A stretch of DNA of 64,000 bases, from the NCBI GenBank assembly GCA_946534585.1, contig CAMNCV010000146.1, positions 1-64,000 of the forward strand, written 5' to 3'. This document shows, piece after piece, positions 37,997-47,382 of the stretch. A program made the translations under genes and the position numbers. The notes below the pieces were generated by a model. It had not been told where the DNA came from. It did no database searches and saw only the letters and a list, made by a program, of their open reading frames with translations. Source of the stretch: an uncultured Prevotellaceae bacterium (lineage in GTDB: Bacteria > Bacteroidota > Bacteroidia > Bacteroidales > Bacteroidaceae). The stretch's first letter is position 1; each line of letters opens with the position of its first letter.

Positions 37997-39157
37997 ATGA
38001 ATAAGAATAAATACACATATGTTGCCCTCGTCGCATTGTTGCTAATCTTCACCGGATGCCGTGACGACAGGTTACTTGTAATCTCAGAAAAAGAGGATTT
38101 AGGCCGTTCCACACAGGGTCAGGGCTATAAAGGCATGTATGTATTGTGTGAGGGGGCCATGGGGAGCAATAACTGTTCGCTTGACTATCTCGATATGTCT
38201 GACAAACAGTCAACAGCTCATTATCTACGCAATATATACTCTGAGCGTAATCCAAGCGTCGTCATGGAACTGGGCGACGTGGGCAATGACATAAAGATTT
38301 ACGGCAACAGGATGTGGATGGTCATTAACTGTTCCAACAAGGTGGAAGTGGTTGATGCCGCATCGTGTAAGCGTATAGGTCAAGTCAACATCGGCAACTG
38401 CCGCTATGTGGCTTTCAGCGAAGGCTATGCCTACGTATCGTCCTACGTGGGACCAGTGAGTCTTACCGATGGCTCGCAGGTAGGCAGGGTATATAAGGTT
38501 GACACTCTGACGCTACAGAAGATGGATAGCGTAGAGGTTGGCTATCAGCCCGACGAACTTGAAGTGGTGGGCAACAAACTCTACGTAGCCAACAGCGGCG
38601 GATACCTCGTGGGGATATATGACAAGACAGTGAGTGTCATCGACCTTACCACATTCAAGGAAGAGCGCAAAATCACCGTGGGCATAAACCCTCACCGTGT
38701 GCGTAGTGACCGCTACGGACAGCTTTGGGTGACTTCGCGCGGCGACTACAATGACACGAGGGCTTGCCTTTACCTGCTGACCCCTGACAGCCATGGGAAG
38801 ATGCAACTGACGGGATGCCTGCCACAGGCCGTGAGCGATATGTGCATAGTGGGTGATTCGCTGTATTACATCGGCACGGAGTGGAGCAATGCCACGTATT
38901 CCAACATCATAACATATGGCATAATCAATGTGCGCACGCATGAGATTGTAACCAACAGGCTGAGCGATGCCCCCGAATTGGCTTCCGTGCGTATGCCTTA
39001 TGGCATCATCGTAAATCCTGAGGGGCGCGATTTCTACGTGATGGATGCAAAGAACTACACCTCGCGTGGCGAACTGCTACATTTCAACAGTGATGGTACG
39101 TTTGACTGGCGCGTGAATACTGGCTACATACCAGCCCACGCTTGTTTCCTAAAATAA
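37997..39157 (+). CDS. YncE/DUF5074-type beta-propeller surface lipoprotein, BtuG-like
   Basis: Lipobox LLLIFTGCRDD; blades VVDAASCKRIGQVNIGNCRYVAF, KITVGINPHRV; C-terminal YGIIVNPEGRDFYVMDAKNYTSRGELLHFNSDGTFDWRVNTGYIPAHACFLK resembles the BtuG C-terminus as I recall it. Confidence 0.75.
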   Translation: MNKNKYTYVALVALLLIFTGCRDDRLLVISEKEDLGRSTQGQGYKGMYVLCEGAMGSNNCSLDYLDMSDKQSTAHYLRNIYSERNPSVVMELGDVGNDIKIYGNRMWMVINCSNKVEVVDAASCKRIGQVNIGNCRYVAFSEGYAYVSSYVGPVSLTDGSQVGRVYKVDTLTLQKMDSVEVGYQPDELEVVGNKLYVANSGGYLVGIYDKTVSVIDLTTFKEERKITVGINPHRVRSDRYGQLWVTSRGDYNDTRACLYLLTPDSHGKMQLTGCLPQAVSDMCIVGDSLYYIGTEWSNATYSNIITYGIINVRTHEIVTNRLSDAPELASVRMPYGIIVNPEGRDFYVMDAKNYTSRGELLHFNSDGTFDWRVNTGYIPAHACFLK

Positions 39158-39319
39158 GGGTGAAGGGAGAAAGGAGGAAGGGTGAAAGGATGAAGGAAGA
39201 AGGGTTAATTGGGAATAAAGGAGGAAGGTTTACAAGCAAACAATAATCCTTAATCCTTCCAACCTTATTCCAAAGCAAACCTTAATTCATAAACACGAAC
39301 ATTTAGCAATGATTAAAGA

Positions 39320-40720
39320 ATGGCAAAAGACAAGATAGCATACGTATGTGACAACTGCGGTCAGGAATCTGCCAAGTGGATTGGCAAATGCCCTGCATGT
39401 GGTCAGTGGAACACCTTTCGCGAGATTCGTATAGCCAATGATACGGGTCAACAGAGTGCACGCACTGCAGCAAAGGAGGTCAGCGCGGTGCGCAGGCAGG
39501 GTGTCGGTTCGCGCAGCAATGCCATGCTGCTGAAGGACATACCGATGAAGGATGCACCGCGTATGGATATGCACGACGAAGAACTTAACCGTGTGTTGGG
39601 CGGCGGACTGGTGCCTGGCAGCATAATCCTGTTAGGCGGTGACCCTGGCATAGGCAAGAGTACGCTGACACTGCAGACCATCATGCGTATGCCTGACTGT
39701 GACGTTCTGTATGTCAGCGGTGAGGAGAGTGCTCACCAGCTCAAGATGCGTGCCGAACGAATAGAGGGAGGCAAGAACGAGAGCGTGTCGGTATTGTGCG
39801 AGACGAGCATCGAGAAGATATTCGACCAGATAAGGGAAAGTGCGCCCAACCTCGTGATAATTGACTCCATACAGACCATGGAGACCGAAACCGTTGACTC
39901 TGCACCCGGCAGCATCACCCAGATACGCGAGTGTGCCAGCGCATTGCTACGCTTTGCCAAGGCAAGCAGCGTGCCGGTAATTCTTATAGGTCACATCAAC
40001 AAGGAGGGCACCATAGCCGGACCGAAGATACTGGAGCATATAGTTGATGCCGTCATTCAGTTTGAGGGCGACCGCCAAGGCATCTATCGCATACTGCGAA
40101 GCATAAAAAACCGTTTCGGCTCTACGTCCGAACTCGGTATATACGAGATGTTGCAAAACGGTCTGCGCCCCGTCAGCAACCCCTCTGAGCTGTTGCTCAG
40201 CGAAGACCGCGATGGCATGAGCGGCATCGCCATATCGGCTGCAGTGGAGGGTATGCGACCGTTTATGATTGAGACGCAGGCATTGGTGAGCACCGCAGCC
40301 TACGGCACTCCCCAACGCTCTGCCACGGGTTTCGACCAACGACGCCTGAATATGCTGTTGGCTGTGCTGGAGAAGAAGGTGGGTTTCAAGCTTATCCAGA
40401 AGGATGTGTTTATAAATATTGCCGGTGGAATAAAGGTTACCGACATGGCCATGGACCTCAGTGTCATTGCCGCCGTATTCTCGTCAAACGTCGATATGCC
40501 TATAGATACTGGCTACTGTCTGTGTGGCGAGGTCGGTCTGTCGGGCGAGGTGCGCCCCGTTGCGCGCATAGAGCAGCGCATAGCCGAGGCTGAGAAACTG
40601 GGCTTCACCGACATCGTTATCCCCAAGCGCAGCCTCATGGCCATCAAGGGTAAGAAGTTCAGCATAAAGATTCACCCCGTAGGAAAGGTTGAGGAGGCTC
40701 TAAGGATGCTGTTCGGGTAA
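39320..40720 (+). CDS. radA: DNA repair protein RadA
   Basis: Zinc finger YVCDNCGQESAKWIGKCPACGQWN; GGDPGIGKSTL; KNRFGSTSELG. Confidence 0.97.
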   Translation: MAKDKIAYVCDNCGQESAKWIGKCPACGQWNTFREIRIANDTGQQSARTAAKEVSAVRRQGVGSRSNAMLLKDIPMKDAPRMDMHDEELNRVLGGGLVPGSIILLGGDPGIGKSTLTLQTIMRMPDCDVLYVSGEESAHQLKMRAERIEGGKNESVSVLCETSIEKIFDQIRESAPNLVIIDSIQTMETETVDSAPGSITQIRECASALLRFAKASSVPVILIGHINKEGTIAGPKILEHIVDAVIQFEGDRQGIYRILRSIKNRFGSTSELGIYEMLQNGLRPVSNPSELLLSEDRDGMSGIAISAAVEGMRPFMIETQALVSTAAYGTPQRSATGFDQRRLNMLLAVLEKKVGFKLIQKDVFINIAGGIKVTDMAMDLSVIAAVFSSNVDMPIDTGYCLCGEVGLSGEVRPVARIEQRIAEAEKLGFTDIVIPKRSLMAIKGKKFSIKIHPVGKVEEALRMLFG

Positions 40721-40734
40721 CTTTTTTGGGGACA

Positions 40735-41052
40735 TTAAATCACCACGGCAGTACCGCTCGTTGCCACCATGAGCATTGAGTTATTCTGTCCTATCGTCTC
40801 ATAGTCAATGTCGATGCCCACGATGGCATTGGCACCCATCTCCATGGCGCGCTTTTGCATCTCTGCCATCGAAGTATCTTTGGCTTCTATAAGCACCTTT
40901 TCATAACTGCCAGAGCGTCCGCCGATGATATCGCGTATGCCAGCAAAGAAATCCTTAACGAAGTTAGCACCGATAATGGTCTCACCTGTCACCACGCCCT
41001 TGTATTCTCGAATGGGGTGGCCCTCAATTTGTGGGGTTGTAGTAATAATCAT
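40735..41052 (-). CDS. YbjQ/UPF0145-family protein
   Basis: [54 protein letters not shown]…[14 protein letters not shown]; start moved from the ORF-track position. Confidence 0.9.
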   Translation of the reverse strand: MIITTTPQIEGHPIREYKGVVTGETIIGANFVKDFFAGIRDIIGGRSGSYEKVLIEAKDTSMAEMQKRAMEMGANAIVGIDIDYETIGQNNSMLMVATSGTAVVI

Positions 41053-41075
41053 AGTGTTGTTTGTTTTAGGGTTTT

Positions 41076-41912
41076 TTATACTATACGTCTGAACCAATAA
41101 TCAAACAGTTTGAAATCCTCCGACGACATAGTTCCTGAATTTGTCTGATCCATGCGGCAAAGAGGTATGTCACGGTACATTGCCGCCACGAGTGAGTATG
41201 TGCTTGGAGGACCGATGAGATAGTCACACTCTGAGAGCATATACAGGTCTTCGGCTGCATTGCCTCCAAGCAGATGCACACACACTTCCGGCTCTGGTAT
41301 CAATGCAGATATAGTCTCAGCACTGACCGCCGCATCGTTGGTGGAGAGAAACACCTCTACCGTCTTGTCTGACATCATGCGTGCGAAGGCTGCAATATAA
41401 GCAGCATACGTAGCATCATCATAGTAGTATTGCCCATCGCAGAAGTTCTTGTAGTCTCCGCGACGTATATGCACGCCAAGCCTTACGCGTCCGCCCGTCG
41501 TTGCCCTCTCTGCTGCCGCCATCCGCTTGCGCACTGAAGTCGTGATAGCCTCATTCATAGCAAACAGTGAACATATCTCACTGCGGTATTTCAGGAAGAG
41601 GTCGTACCAGCGGCAGAACCATCCGCTCACCACTATGTGCCGGTGGCGAAGCATTCTGCGCTCAAGTGCATCGCTGTCGCAATCCTCTGTCTGGAATTTC
41701 GCCTCTGAAATCAGTCCCAACTTGGCTGCATACTTCACCACGACGTAAAGAAATGCATTAGCATATCTCGAACTACTGATAGCGAAATACCTGTATTTAT
41801 AACTGAAACGCATTGACATAACGCTGCGGTCATGTTCACGCGCCCAGGCATATACATGACCAAACTGCAACATATTGTTACACATACGTCCTTTGTCTCT
41901 CGCAAATATCAT
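41076..41912 (-). CDS. GT11-like (alpha-1,2-fucosyltransferase-like) glycosyltransferase
   Basis: [49 protein letters not shown]. Confidence 0.8.
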   Translation of the reverse strand: MIFARDKGRMCNNMLQFGHVYAWAREHDRSVMSMRFSYKYRYFAISSSRYANAFLYVVVKYAAKLGLISEAKFQTEDCDSDALERRMLRHRHIVVSGWFCRWYDLFLKYRSEICSLFAMNEAITTSVRKRMAAAERATTGGRVRLGVHIRRGDYKNFCDGQYYYDDATYAAYIAAFARMMSDKTVEVFLSTNDAAVSAETISALIPEPEVCVHLLGGNAAEDLYMLSECDYLIGPPSTYSLVAAMYRDIPLCRMDQTNSGTMSSEDFKLFDYWFRRIV

Positions 41913-41933
41913 TATTCTAAGTTATGGGTTATG

Positions 41934-41996
41934 ACCCCACCCCTTCCCCTCCCAAAGGTGGGAGTTTTCTCCTTGTGGAGATTTAGGGGGAGTCGA
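41934..41996. repeat. REP-like C/G-rich palindromic intergenic element
   Basis: ccccaccccttccCCTCCCAaaggTGGGAGttttCTCCttgtGGAGatttagggggagtc. Confidence 0.5.
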
Positions 41997-42022
41997 ATTA
42001 TGAATTATTCTGCCCCATATAA

Positions 42023-43234
42023 TTACATCTTATGTATGGGTATGACTTTTATTATATATCCATTTTTCTCTATACTCCGCTCTTCATTGGCAGTCACGAT
42101 CATCAGGTCAGAACAGTGTAGTTCGCCTGCAGCTTCTACAAGGGCATCAACTTCTCTCTTTTCTGTTTTTGCATTAGTAAGCGTGTAGCTGACTTGAATT
42201 AGCTGCTTGATACGGAAATCGTCACGTATTACAAAATCTATCTCCTTGTCGTTGCGTGAGCGATAATAGAAAAGCGTGCGTTCTGTGTCATAGCCTCTGC
42301 GTAGCAATTCTGTGAAAACCTGATTCTCCAATAACCGACCAATGTTCTCGCTTATGTTGAAAGCCCTGGATGTCACAAAACCGTTATCTACTACATAAAC
42401 CTTCTGTGCTGCTTTCTTCATGATTTTCATCTTGTTGTCATAACGCATAAGGAAGAAAAAGAGGAAGGGCTCATGTAGATAATCCATGAATTTCTTCGTT
42501 GTGGTGACACTTGAGAATCCTAATTCCGTTTTCAAGTCGTTAGCACTGACAGGATTGCAGAAATTGGTAAGAAGATATACTGCCAAAGTGTTTAAGTCTG
42601 TAGCCTTGCGCACCTTGTGCCGCTTGCATACATCTTTCCATACTATATTGTCGAATAGCGTGAAAAGGTAATTCTTGACAATGCTACGCGCCTGAATCGT
42701 TTCGGGATAACCTCCGTTGTGGAGGTAGTCGTCAGCAATACTTCTGATATCAGTATTGTTCCACTCCGCCACCTCCTGCATGCTGAATGGCATCATGTCT
42801 ATTTGTATGTAACGTCCTGTAAGCACGGTAGCCATCTCGCTGCTCAGCATCTTTGCATTGCTGCCTGTTACTATCAGGTTCTTGCCTCTTCGGTAGAGTT
42901 TTGAAATCCATAAATCCCAGTCATTCAGGTTCTGCACCTCATCAAGCAGCATGTATTCATAGTTAGGATATACCTCATCTAACAACTGCATGACGGCTTC
43001 TTCGTCCCACGTTGCAAGCAACTGGTCATCATCGAAATTCAGATAGGCAAAGTTCTTGCCCTTTAGCATCAAAAGCGCATAAGTTGACTTTCCTACCCTA
43101 CGTGGACCACTGACCAGTTTAATCAGTTTGTTAGCCAACAGTTCATCGGAATTGAATTTTGTCTTGCGCTCCAGATAGCTACGCTCTAACAGTTCGTCAC
43201 GCTCTCTTCGTTGATTAAGTATAACTGCTCTCAT
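42023..43234 (-). CDS. AAA ATPase with DUF4143-type C-terminal domain
   Basis: KLVSGPRRVGKSTYALLML Walker A; YEYMLLDEVQNLNDWDLWISKLYRRGKNLIVTGSNAKMLSSEMATVLTGRYI; C-terminal FYYRSRNDKEIDFVI nuclease-like motif. Confidence 0.9.
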   Translation of the reverse strand: MRAVILNQRRERDELLERSYLERKTKFNSDELLANKLIKLVSGPRRVGKSTYALLMLKGKNFAYLNFDDDQLLATWDEEAVMQLLDEVYPNYEYMLLDEVQNLNDWDLWISKLYRRGKNLIVTGSNAKMLSSEMATVLTGRYIQIDMMPFSMQEVAEWNNTDIRSIADDYLHNGGYPETIQARSIVKNYLFTLFDNIVWKDVCKRHKVRKATDLNTLAVYLLTNFCNPVSANDLKTELGFSSVTTTKKFMDYLHEPFLFFFLMRYDNKMKIMKKAAQKVYVVDNGFVTSRAFNISENIGRLLENQVFTELLRRGYDTERTLFYYRSRNDKEIDFVIRDDFRIKQLIQVSYTLTNAKTEKREVDALVEAAGELHCSDLMIVTANEERSIEKNGYIIKVIPIHKM

Positions 43235-43263
43235 AGGGAATGATTATGGGTTATAGGTGCAAA

Positions 43264-43330
43264 GTTACACTTTTTTATCCAATAAAACAAACTGTAATGG
43301 ATAAAAAAGTTACTTTTTTATCCATTACAG
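43264..43330 (-). promoter_or_regulatory. Promoter (TTTG-N20-TAACTTTG) with upstream 19-1-19 perfect palindrome and an extra half-site
   Basis: CTGTAATGGATAAAAAAGT (43292-43310) t ACTTTTTTATCCATTACAG (43312-43330); extra acttttttatcca within the promoter spacer. Confidence 0.8.
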
Positions 43331-43348
43331 CGTTTAAACTGGATATTT

Positions 43349-45199
43349 TTACCTTTTATCCAAGTCATCGTAGAGTTTTTGCAGGAAAGCCTGCGCCTGT
43401 TTCGTGAGCGTTGCATTGTTGCTGCCTGCATGCTGCGCCACCTTATTAGAGGTGTTATTGTAAATCACCCCGCCGTCAGGTGTGACGATGCCCATAGCAT
43501 CAGGGAAGGTGAAGAATGCGAAATGAGGCGCTGCTGAGTCAAGCAAATCCTTGGAATAGGTGAAGTCGCTGTGGTCTATGCCCAGCAAGGCAAGCACTGT
43601 GGCGGCAATGTCTATCTGTGAGCCTATGACGTCAAGTGACTCCTGGGCTTCTGTCCTGAAATCATCTACGGCGCCGCCCGAAAGGATGAGGGGTACATGG
43701 AAACGCCACTGCTGATAGTTGTCAACCTTGTCGGGATAAGCACCGAGGTGATCGGGCACTATCACCACGAGGGTGTTGCGCCAGCACGGAAGTGCTTTCA
43801 GTTCTGTCATGAACCTGCCCAGGCACTCGTCAGCGTATGCAAAGGCATTAAGTTCAGGAAAAGACTTAATCTTATTATAGTCTGGCACGTCGAAAGGCTC
43901 ATGGCTGCTCTCTGTCATTATGCTACGGAAGAATGGCTTACCGCTTTTGTCGGCTTTGATGTCGGCAAGCATACGGTTGAATACCGGACCGTCAGCCACG
44001 CCCCATTTGCCTGTATGTAGCGACTGTGGGAAATCAACGTCACACACTATCTGCTGAAAGCCCGTACCGATGAAATAGGAGCGCATATTGCTGTAGTTGA
44101 TGTCGCCGCCGTAATAGAAAGTCGTGGAGTATCCGTTTTGTGCCATAGTGCCGGCAATGGAAGGCAGCGAAGTGCTCTTCTTCGGCATATCCATGATGCT
44201 CATGGTGGGCTGTGCAGGCAGTGCGCTGTGTATAGACACCAGTCCGCGGTCGGTGCGGAAACTGTTGGCATAGAAGTTATGGAAATGCAGACCTTCTGCA
44301 GCCAGTTTGTTGAGGCAGGGCGTTACTCCTTCAACGTGCATTATGGAGTCAGAGAAGCTCTCAAGGGATATAAGGATGACATTATAACGCTTGACTGTGG
44401 CGGAAGGCCTGAGCGAGGTGTGTATCATCTTACGGAACAATGCCGTTGCCTCTTCGTCTGGCATGAAGCGATACCTTGTGCCTATCTCCTCCTGATGGGT
44501 GACAGCCTCGACGAAGGAGAAGACAGGATTTACCGCCGCATGGTTCAGTGCCATGTTGCTTGAGAAATACACGCTGCCCGTATGGTTAGTGCCGGTACCC
44601 ACGCCGCCACGTATCGGAAGTATGAGCAGGGCGGTGAGAAGAAGGAGGAGAAGAGTATTGAATAATCGAATGAGCGTAGTTCTTCCCGTTGAATTCAAAT
44701 GCTCTGACTTCGGTCGTAACGGTCTGAACGCACTGTATATTAAAACTGTCAGGAGTATTATTGCGACCAGAGCTACTATCATCTGCCATGCACTGACGCT
44801 CGCAGCGGCATCTGATGGCGATGTACGAATGTATAATAAAGGGGTGTTGTCAAGGGGAAATCCCCAATAGCCATAAAGTCCGAGGTTGGATACTATGGCA
44901 AAAGAGTACAGCAATGAAGTTATGGCAAAATAGATATTCCATACCCATCGCAACGCTTTTCCCTTGTACCACTGTCTCACTATGAGCATCAATCCTGGTA
45001 ATAGCGTAAGATAGCCAGCCACTGCGAGGTCGAGCCGTAGTCCGTGCCACATAGCCATCATACGCCCAAACGTGCTCGTGTCACTCATCAATGAACCATA
45101 CATAAAGAGGAATGGCACCTTACTTACCACACCTACCAATGTCCATATCAGGAAAATAACAATGAGACTTACTATTGCTCTACTTCTTATTCGTAACAT
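43349..45199 (-). CDS. LTA synthase-like sulfatase-superfamily membrane phosphotransferase
   Basis: N-terminal TM helices then NVILISLESFSDS…NSFRTDRGLVSIHSALP…TFYYGGDINYSNMRSYFIGTGFQ…VIVPDHLG. Confidence 0.87.
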   Translation of the reverse strand: MLRIRSRAIVSLIVIFLIWTLVGVVSKVPFLFMYGSLMSDTSTFGRMMAMWHGLRLDLAVAGYLTLLPGLMLIVRQWYKGKALRWVWNIYFAITSLLYSFAIVSNLGLYGYWGFPLDNTPLLYIRTSPSDAAASVSAWQMIVALVAIILLTVLIYSAFRPLRPKSEHLNSTGRTTLIRLFNTLLLLLLTALLILPIRGGVGTGTNHTGSVYFSSNMALNHAAVNPVFSFVEAVTHQEEIGTRYRFMPDEEATALFRKMIHTSLRPSATVKRYNVILISLESFSDSIMHVEGVTPCLNKLAAEGLHFHNFYANSFRTDRGLVSIHSALPAQPTMSIMDMPKKSTSLPSIAGTMAQNGYSTTFYYGGDINYSNMRSYFIGTGFQQIVCDVDFPQSLHTGKWGVADGPVFNRMLADIKADKSGKPFFRSIMTESSHEPFDVPDYNKIKSFPELNAFAYADECLGRFMTELKALPCWRNTLVVIVPDHLGAYPDKVDNYQQWRFHVPLILSGGAVDDFRTEAQESLDVIGSQIDIAATVLALLGIDHSDFTYSKDLLDSAAPHFAFFTFPDAMGIVTPDGGVIYNNTSNKVAQHAGSNNATLTKQAQAFLQKLYDDLDKR

Positions 45200-45359
45200 T
45201 TTGATTTACTTCTCTGCATAAGAAAAACACGGACAAAGATAGCAAAAATACTCTATCTGACAAAATAACCTTGCGGATAATTACATTTTGAGAGAAAAAA
45301 AACATAAAACCTCACGTAATATCAATTTTATTTACTATATTTGCGTAAATTACTGTAGA

Positions 45360-46451
45360 ATGAAACACATAGTACATCTTGTATCAAATAAAGTGTGGGG
45401 AGGGGGCGAGCAGTACGTTTATGATTTATGCCAGCGTCTCTCTCAAGACGTGTTTCCCGTGACTGTCGTATGCCGTCCTTACAGTGCAATATACGACAAG
45501 TTGCGCCATCTCAACGCTACCGTAGTGCAGATGCCGCTGAAGGGTATCGTTGATATTGTGAGCGTTTGGAGATTAGCAAAGCTTTTATGCCAAGGTGAGT
45601 ATGTCATACACGCCCATAATTTCAAGGATGCCCTGACTGCTGCCATGGCACGGAGGCTCTCTGGCAATAGTAGTCGGGTGAAACTAATCATCACACGTCA
45701 TCTGGTCAAGAAAGGTAGTAACAACTTGCTGTACCGTTGGCTGTATGGACAGGTAGATAAAGTGGTTTTCGTATCTGAACTTGCAAGACAGGAGTTTATG
45801 CTCAGCCAACCGAATATTGCGTACGACAAGACCTGCGTCATACACAACAGCATCGCTTTGCCTGCCGAAAGGAAATGCAGCGAAACCATAATTCTAAGGG
45901 AGAAGTATAATCTTAAGGATTCTACTGCTATAATAATGTATCATGGCAGGCTGGCTGAAGAGAAGGGGATAGAGGTGCTTATTGAGGCTCTCGGCATCAT
46001 ACGCAATGCCGATTTCTTCCTCATCATAGCAGGAACTGGGGAGGCTGAATATACGAAACGCTTGCGCGAACTGGCTTTAAGTTGTGGCATTGCTGACAAA
46101 TTGGATTTCGTAGGGTTCCTGCAAGAGGTCACACCTTATATACGTCAATGTGACTTCGGGGTATTACCGTCAATAGCCCGAGAGTCTTTCTCACTCGCTT
46201 GCCTGGAATATATGTCGCAGGGGAAATGCGTCATTGCTTCTGACAACGGCGGACAAAGCGAATATCTGATATCTGAAAAGAATGGCATACTGACACCACC
46301 AGGCAACAGTAAGTCGCTCAGCAATAAAATAAAGCAGTTGATTGAAGACAAGAATATGCGCAACAGTATTGGCGGGCAGGCTCTGAATGACTTCCATACT
46401 TCTCTAGATTACAATCACTTCTACAAACGTATAAAGGAGCTTTATGTCTGA
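45360..46451 (+). CDS. Glycosyltransferase family 4
   Basis: MKHIVHLVSNKVWGGGEQYVYDLCQRL; YHGRLAEEKGIEVLIEAL; VLPSIARESFSLACLEYMSQGKCVIASDNGGQSEYL; start moved from 45288. Confidence 0.9.
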   Translation: MKHIVHLVSNKVWGGGEQYVYDLCQRLSQDVFPVTVVCRPYSAIYDKLRHLNATVVQMPLKGIVDIVSVWRLAKLLCQGEYVIHAHNFKDALTAAMARRLSGNSSRVKLIITRHLVKKGSNNLLYRWLYGQVDKVVFVSELARQEFMLSQPNIAYDKTCVIHNSIALPAERKCSETIILREKYNLKDSTAIIMYHGRLAEEKGIEVLIEALGIIRNADFFLIIAGTGEAEYTKRLRELALSCGIADKLDFVGFLQEVTPYIRQCDFGVLPSIARESFSLACLEYMSQGKCVIASDNGGQSEYLISEKNGILTPPGNSKSLSNKIKQLIEDKNMRNSIGGQALNDFHTSLDYNHFYKRIKELYV

Positions 46452-46466
46452 ACGAATGTTTCCTCA

Positions 46467-47297
46467 TCAACTTACGAACTCTCGTTCGTCTTTGTATTGG
46501 CGATAGGGCAAGTCGTAGTCTAAATAGTAGAAGTCGTGCTGTCGTTGATGTTCTACAGATGGTATGGTCATGTAATCACCATATTTATGTCGCAGATAAG
46601 CGTCGCTGCGCTCCACTCCCTTTAATTCTATGCCCTCAAACATAACTGGTACGGGACGCCCTAAGTACTCTTTTGGCATTATGCCTGGAGCGCCGTCGTC
46701 GAAGTCGCACACGTAGTCGGCACTGTCATACTCACACTCCTTCATCAATGATATAGCCTTTCCCTGTATGTCAGCATTGGTATAGCGGCTTTGTATCAGC
46801 CGCGGCAACCACGAACTGATGCCTTTGCCGTGCTTGTATGGATTGCGATTACAGAAGTATGCTATTTTTTTGTAGTAGCTGTATCGCGACAATTTCATCT
46901 TGCCTCTGATACCGTTATCACACACTCCGTCAATCGGAAACAGGTCTATATATATTCCTCCGAGCGATTTGAAGTCATAACGCTCAATGAGCGTGGTGCT
47001 GCTATCAATGATTTTAGCATACGTTCCCGTAAACTTCGGATTGTATTCAAAGCATGTCAGTTCGTAAGGATAAGGCAACCACTCGGATGCATGCTCCACG
47101 AGTATGTCGTAACACGGGCGTGGCATCGCTATGTCGGCATCGTCATCCCAGGGTATGAAACCGCCGTGTCTCACGGCTCCGAGCATCGTTCCTGCCCACA
47201 AGTAATAATCCAGATTGTGTTCTTTACAAACGTTGTCAACCGTCTGCAGTATCTTCAGCAATCTCATCTGCAAGTCTCTTATGTCATACTTCGCCAT
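46467..47297 (-). CDS. LicD-family protein
   Basis: LDYYLWAGTMLGAVRHGGFIPWDDDADIAMPRPCYDIL; GIYIDLFPIDGV. Confidence 0.93.
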   Translation of the reverse strand: MAKYDIRDLQMRLLKILQTVDNVCKEHNLDYYLWAGTMLGAVRHGGFIPWDDDADIAMPRPCYDILVEHASEWLPYPYELTCFEYNPKFTGTYAKIIDSSTTLIERYDFKSLGGIYIDLFPIDGVCDNGIRGKMKLSRYSYYKKIAYFCNRNPYKHGKGISSWLPRLIQSRYTNADIQGKAISLMKECEYDSADYVCDFDDGAPGIMPKEYLGRPVPVMFEGIELKGVERSDAYLRHKYGDYMTIPSVEHQRQHDFYYLDYDLPYRQYKDEREFVS

Positions 47298-47316
47298 AAT
47301 GCCCTTTAATTTGTTT

Positions 47317-47382
47317 AGGTGGGTTCTATTCTTTAGCTTTGTCAGTTTTTCGAATTACGGTGGTAATCAATAGAACCCACCT
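47317..47382. repeat. 66-bp element with 14-bp perfect terminal inverted repeats
   Basis: AGGTGGGTTCTATT (47317-47330) and AATAGAACCCACCT (47369-47382). Confidence 0.8.
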
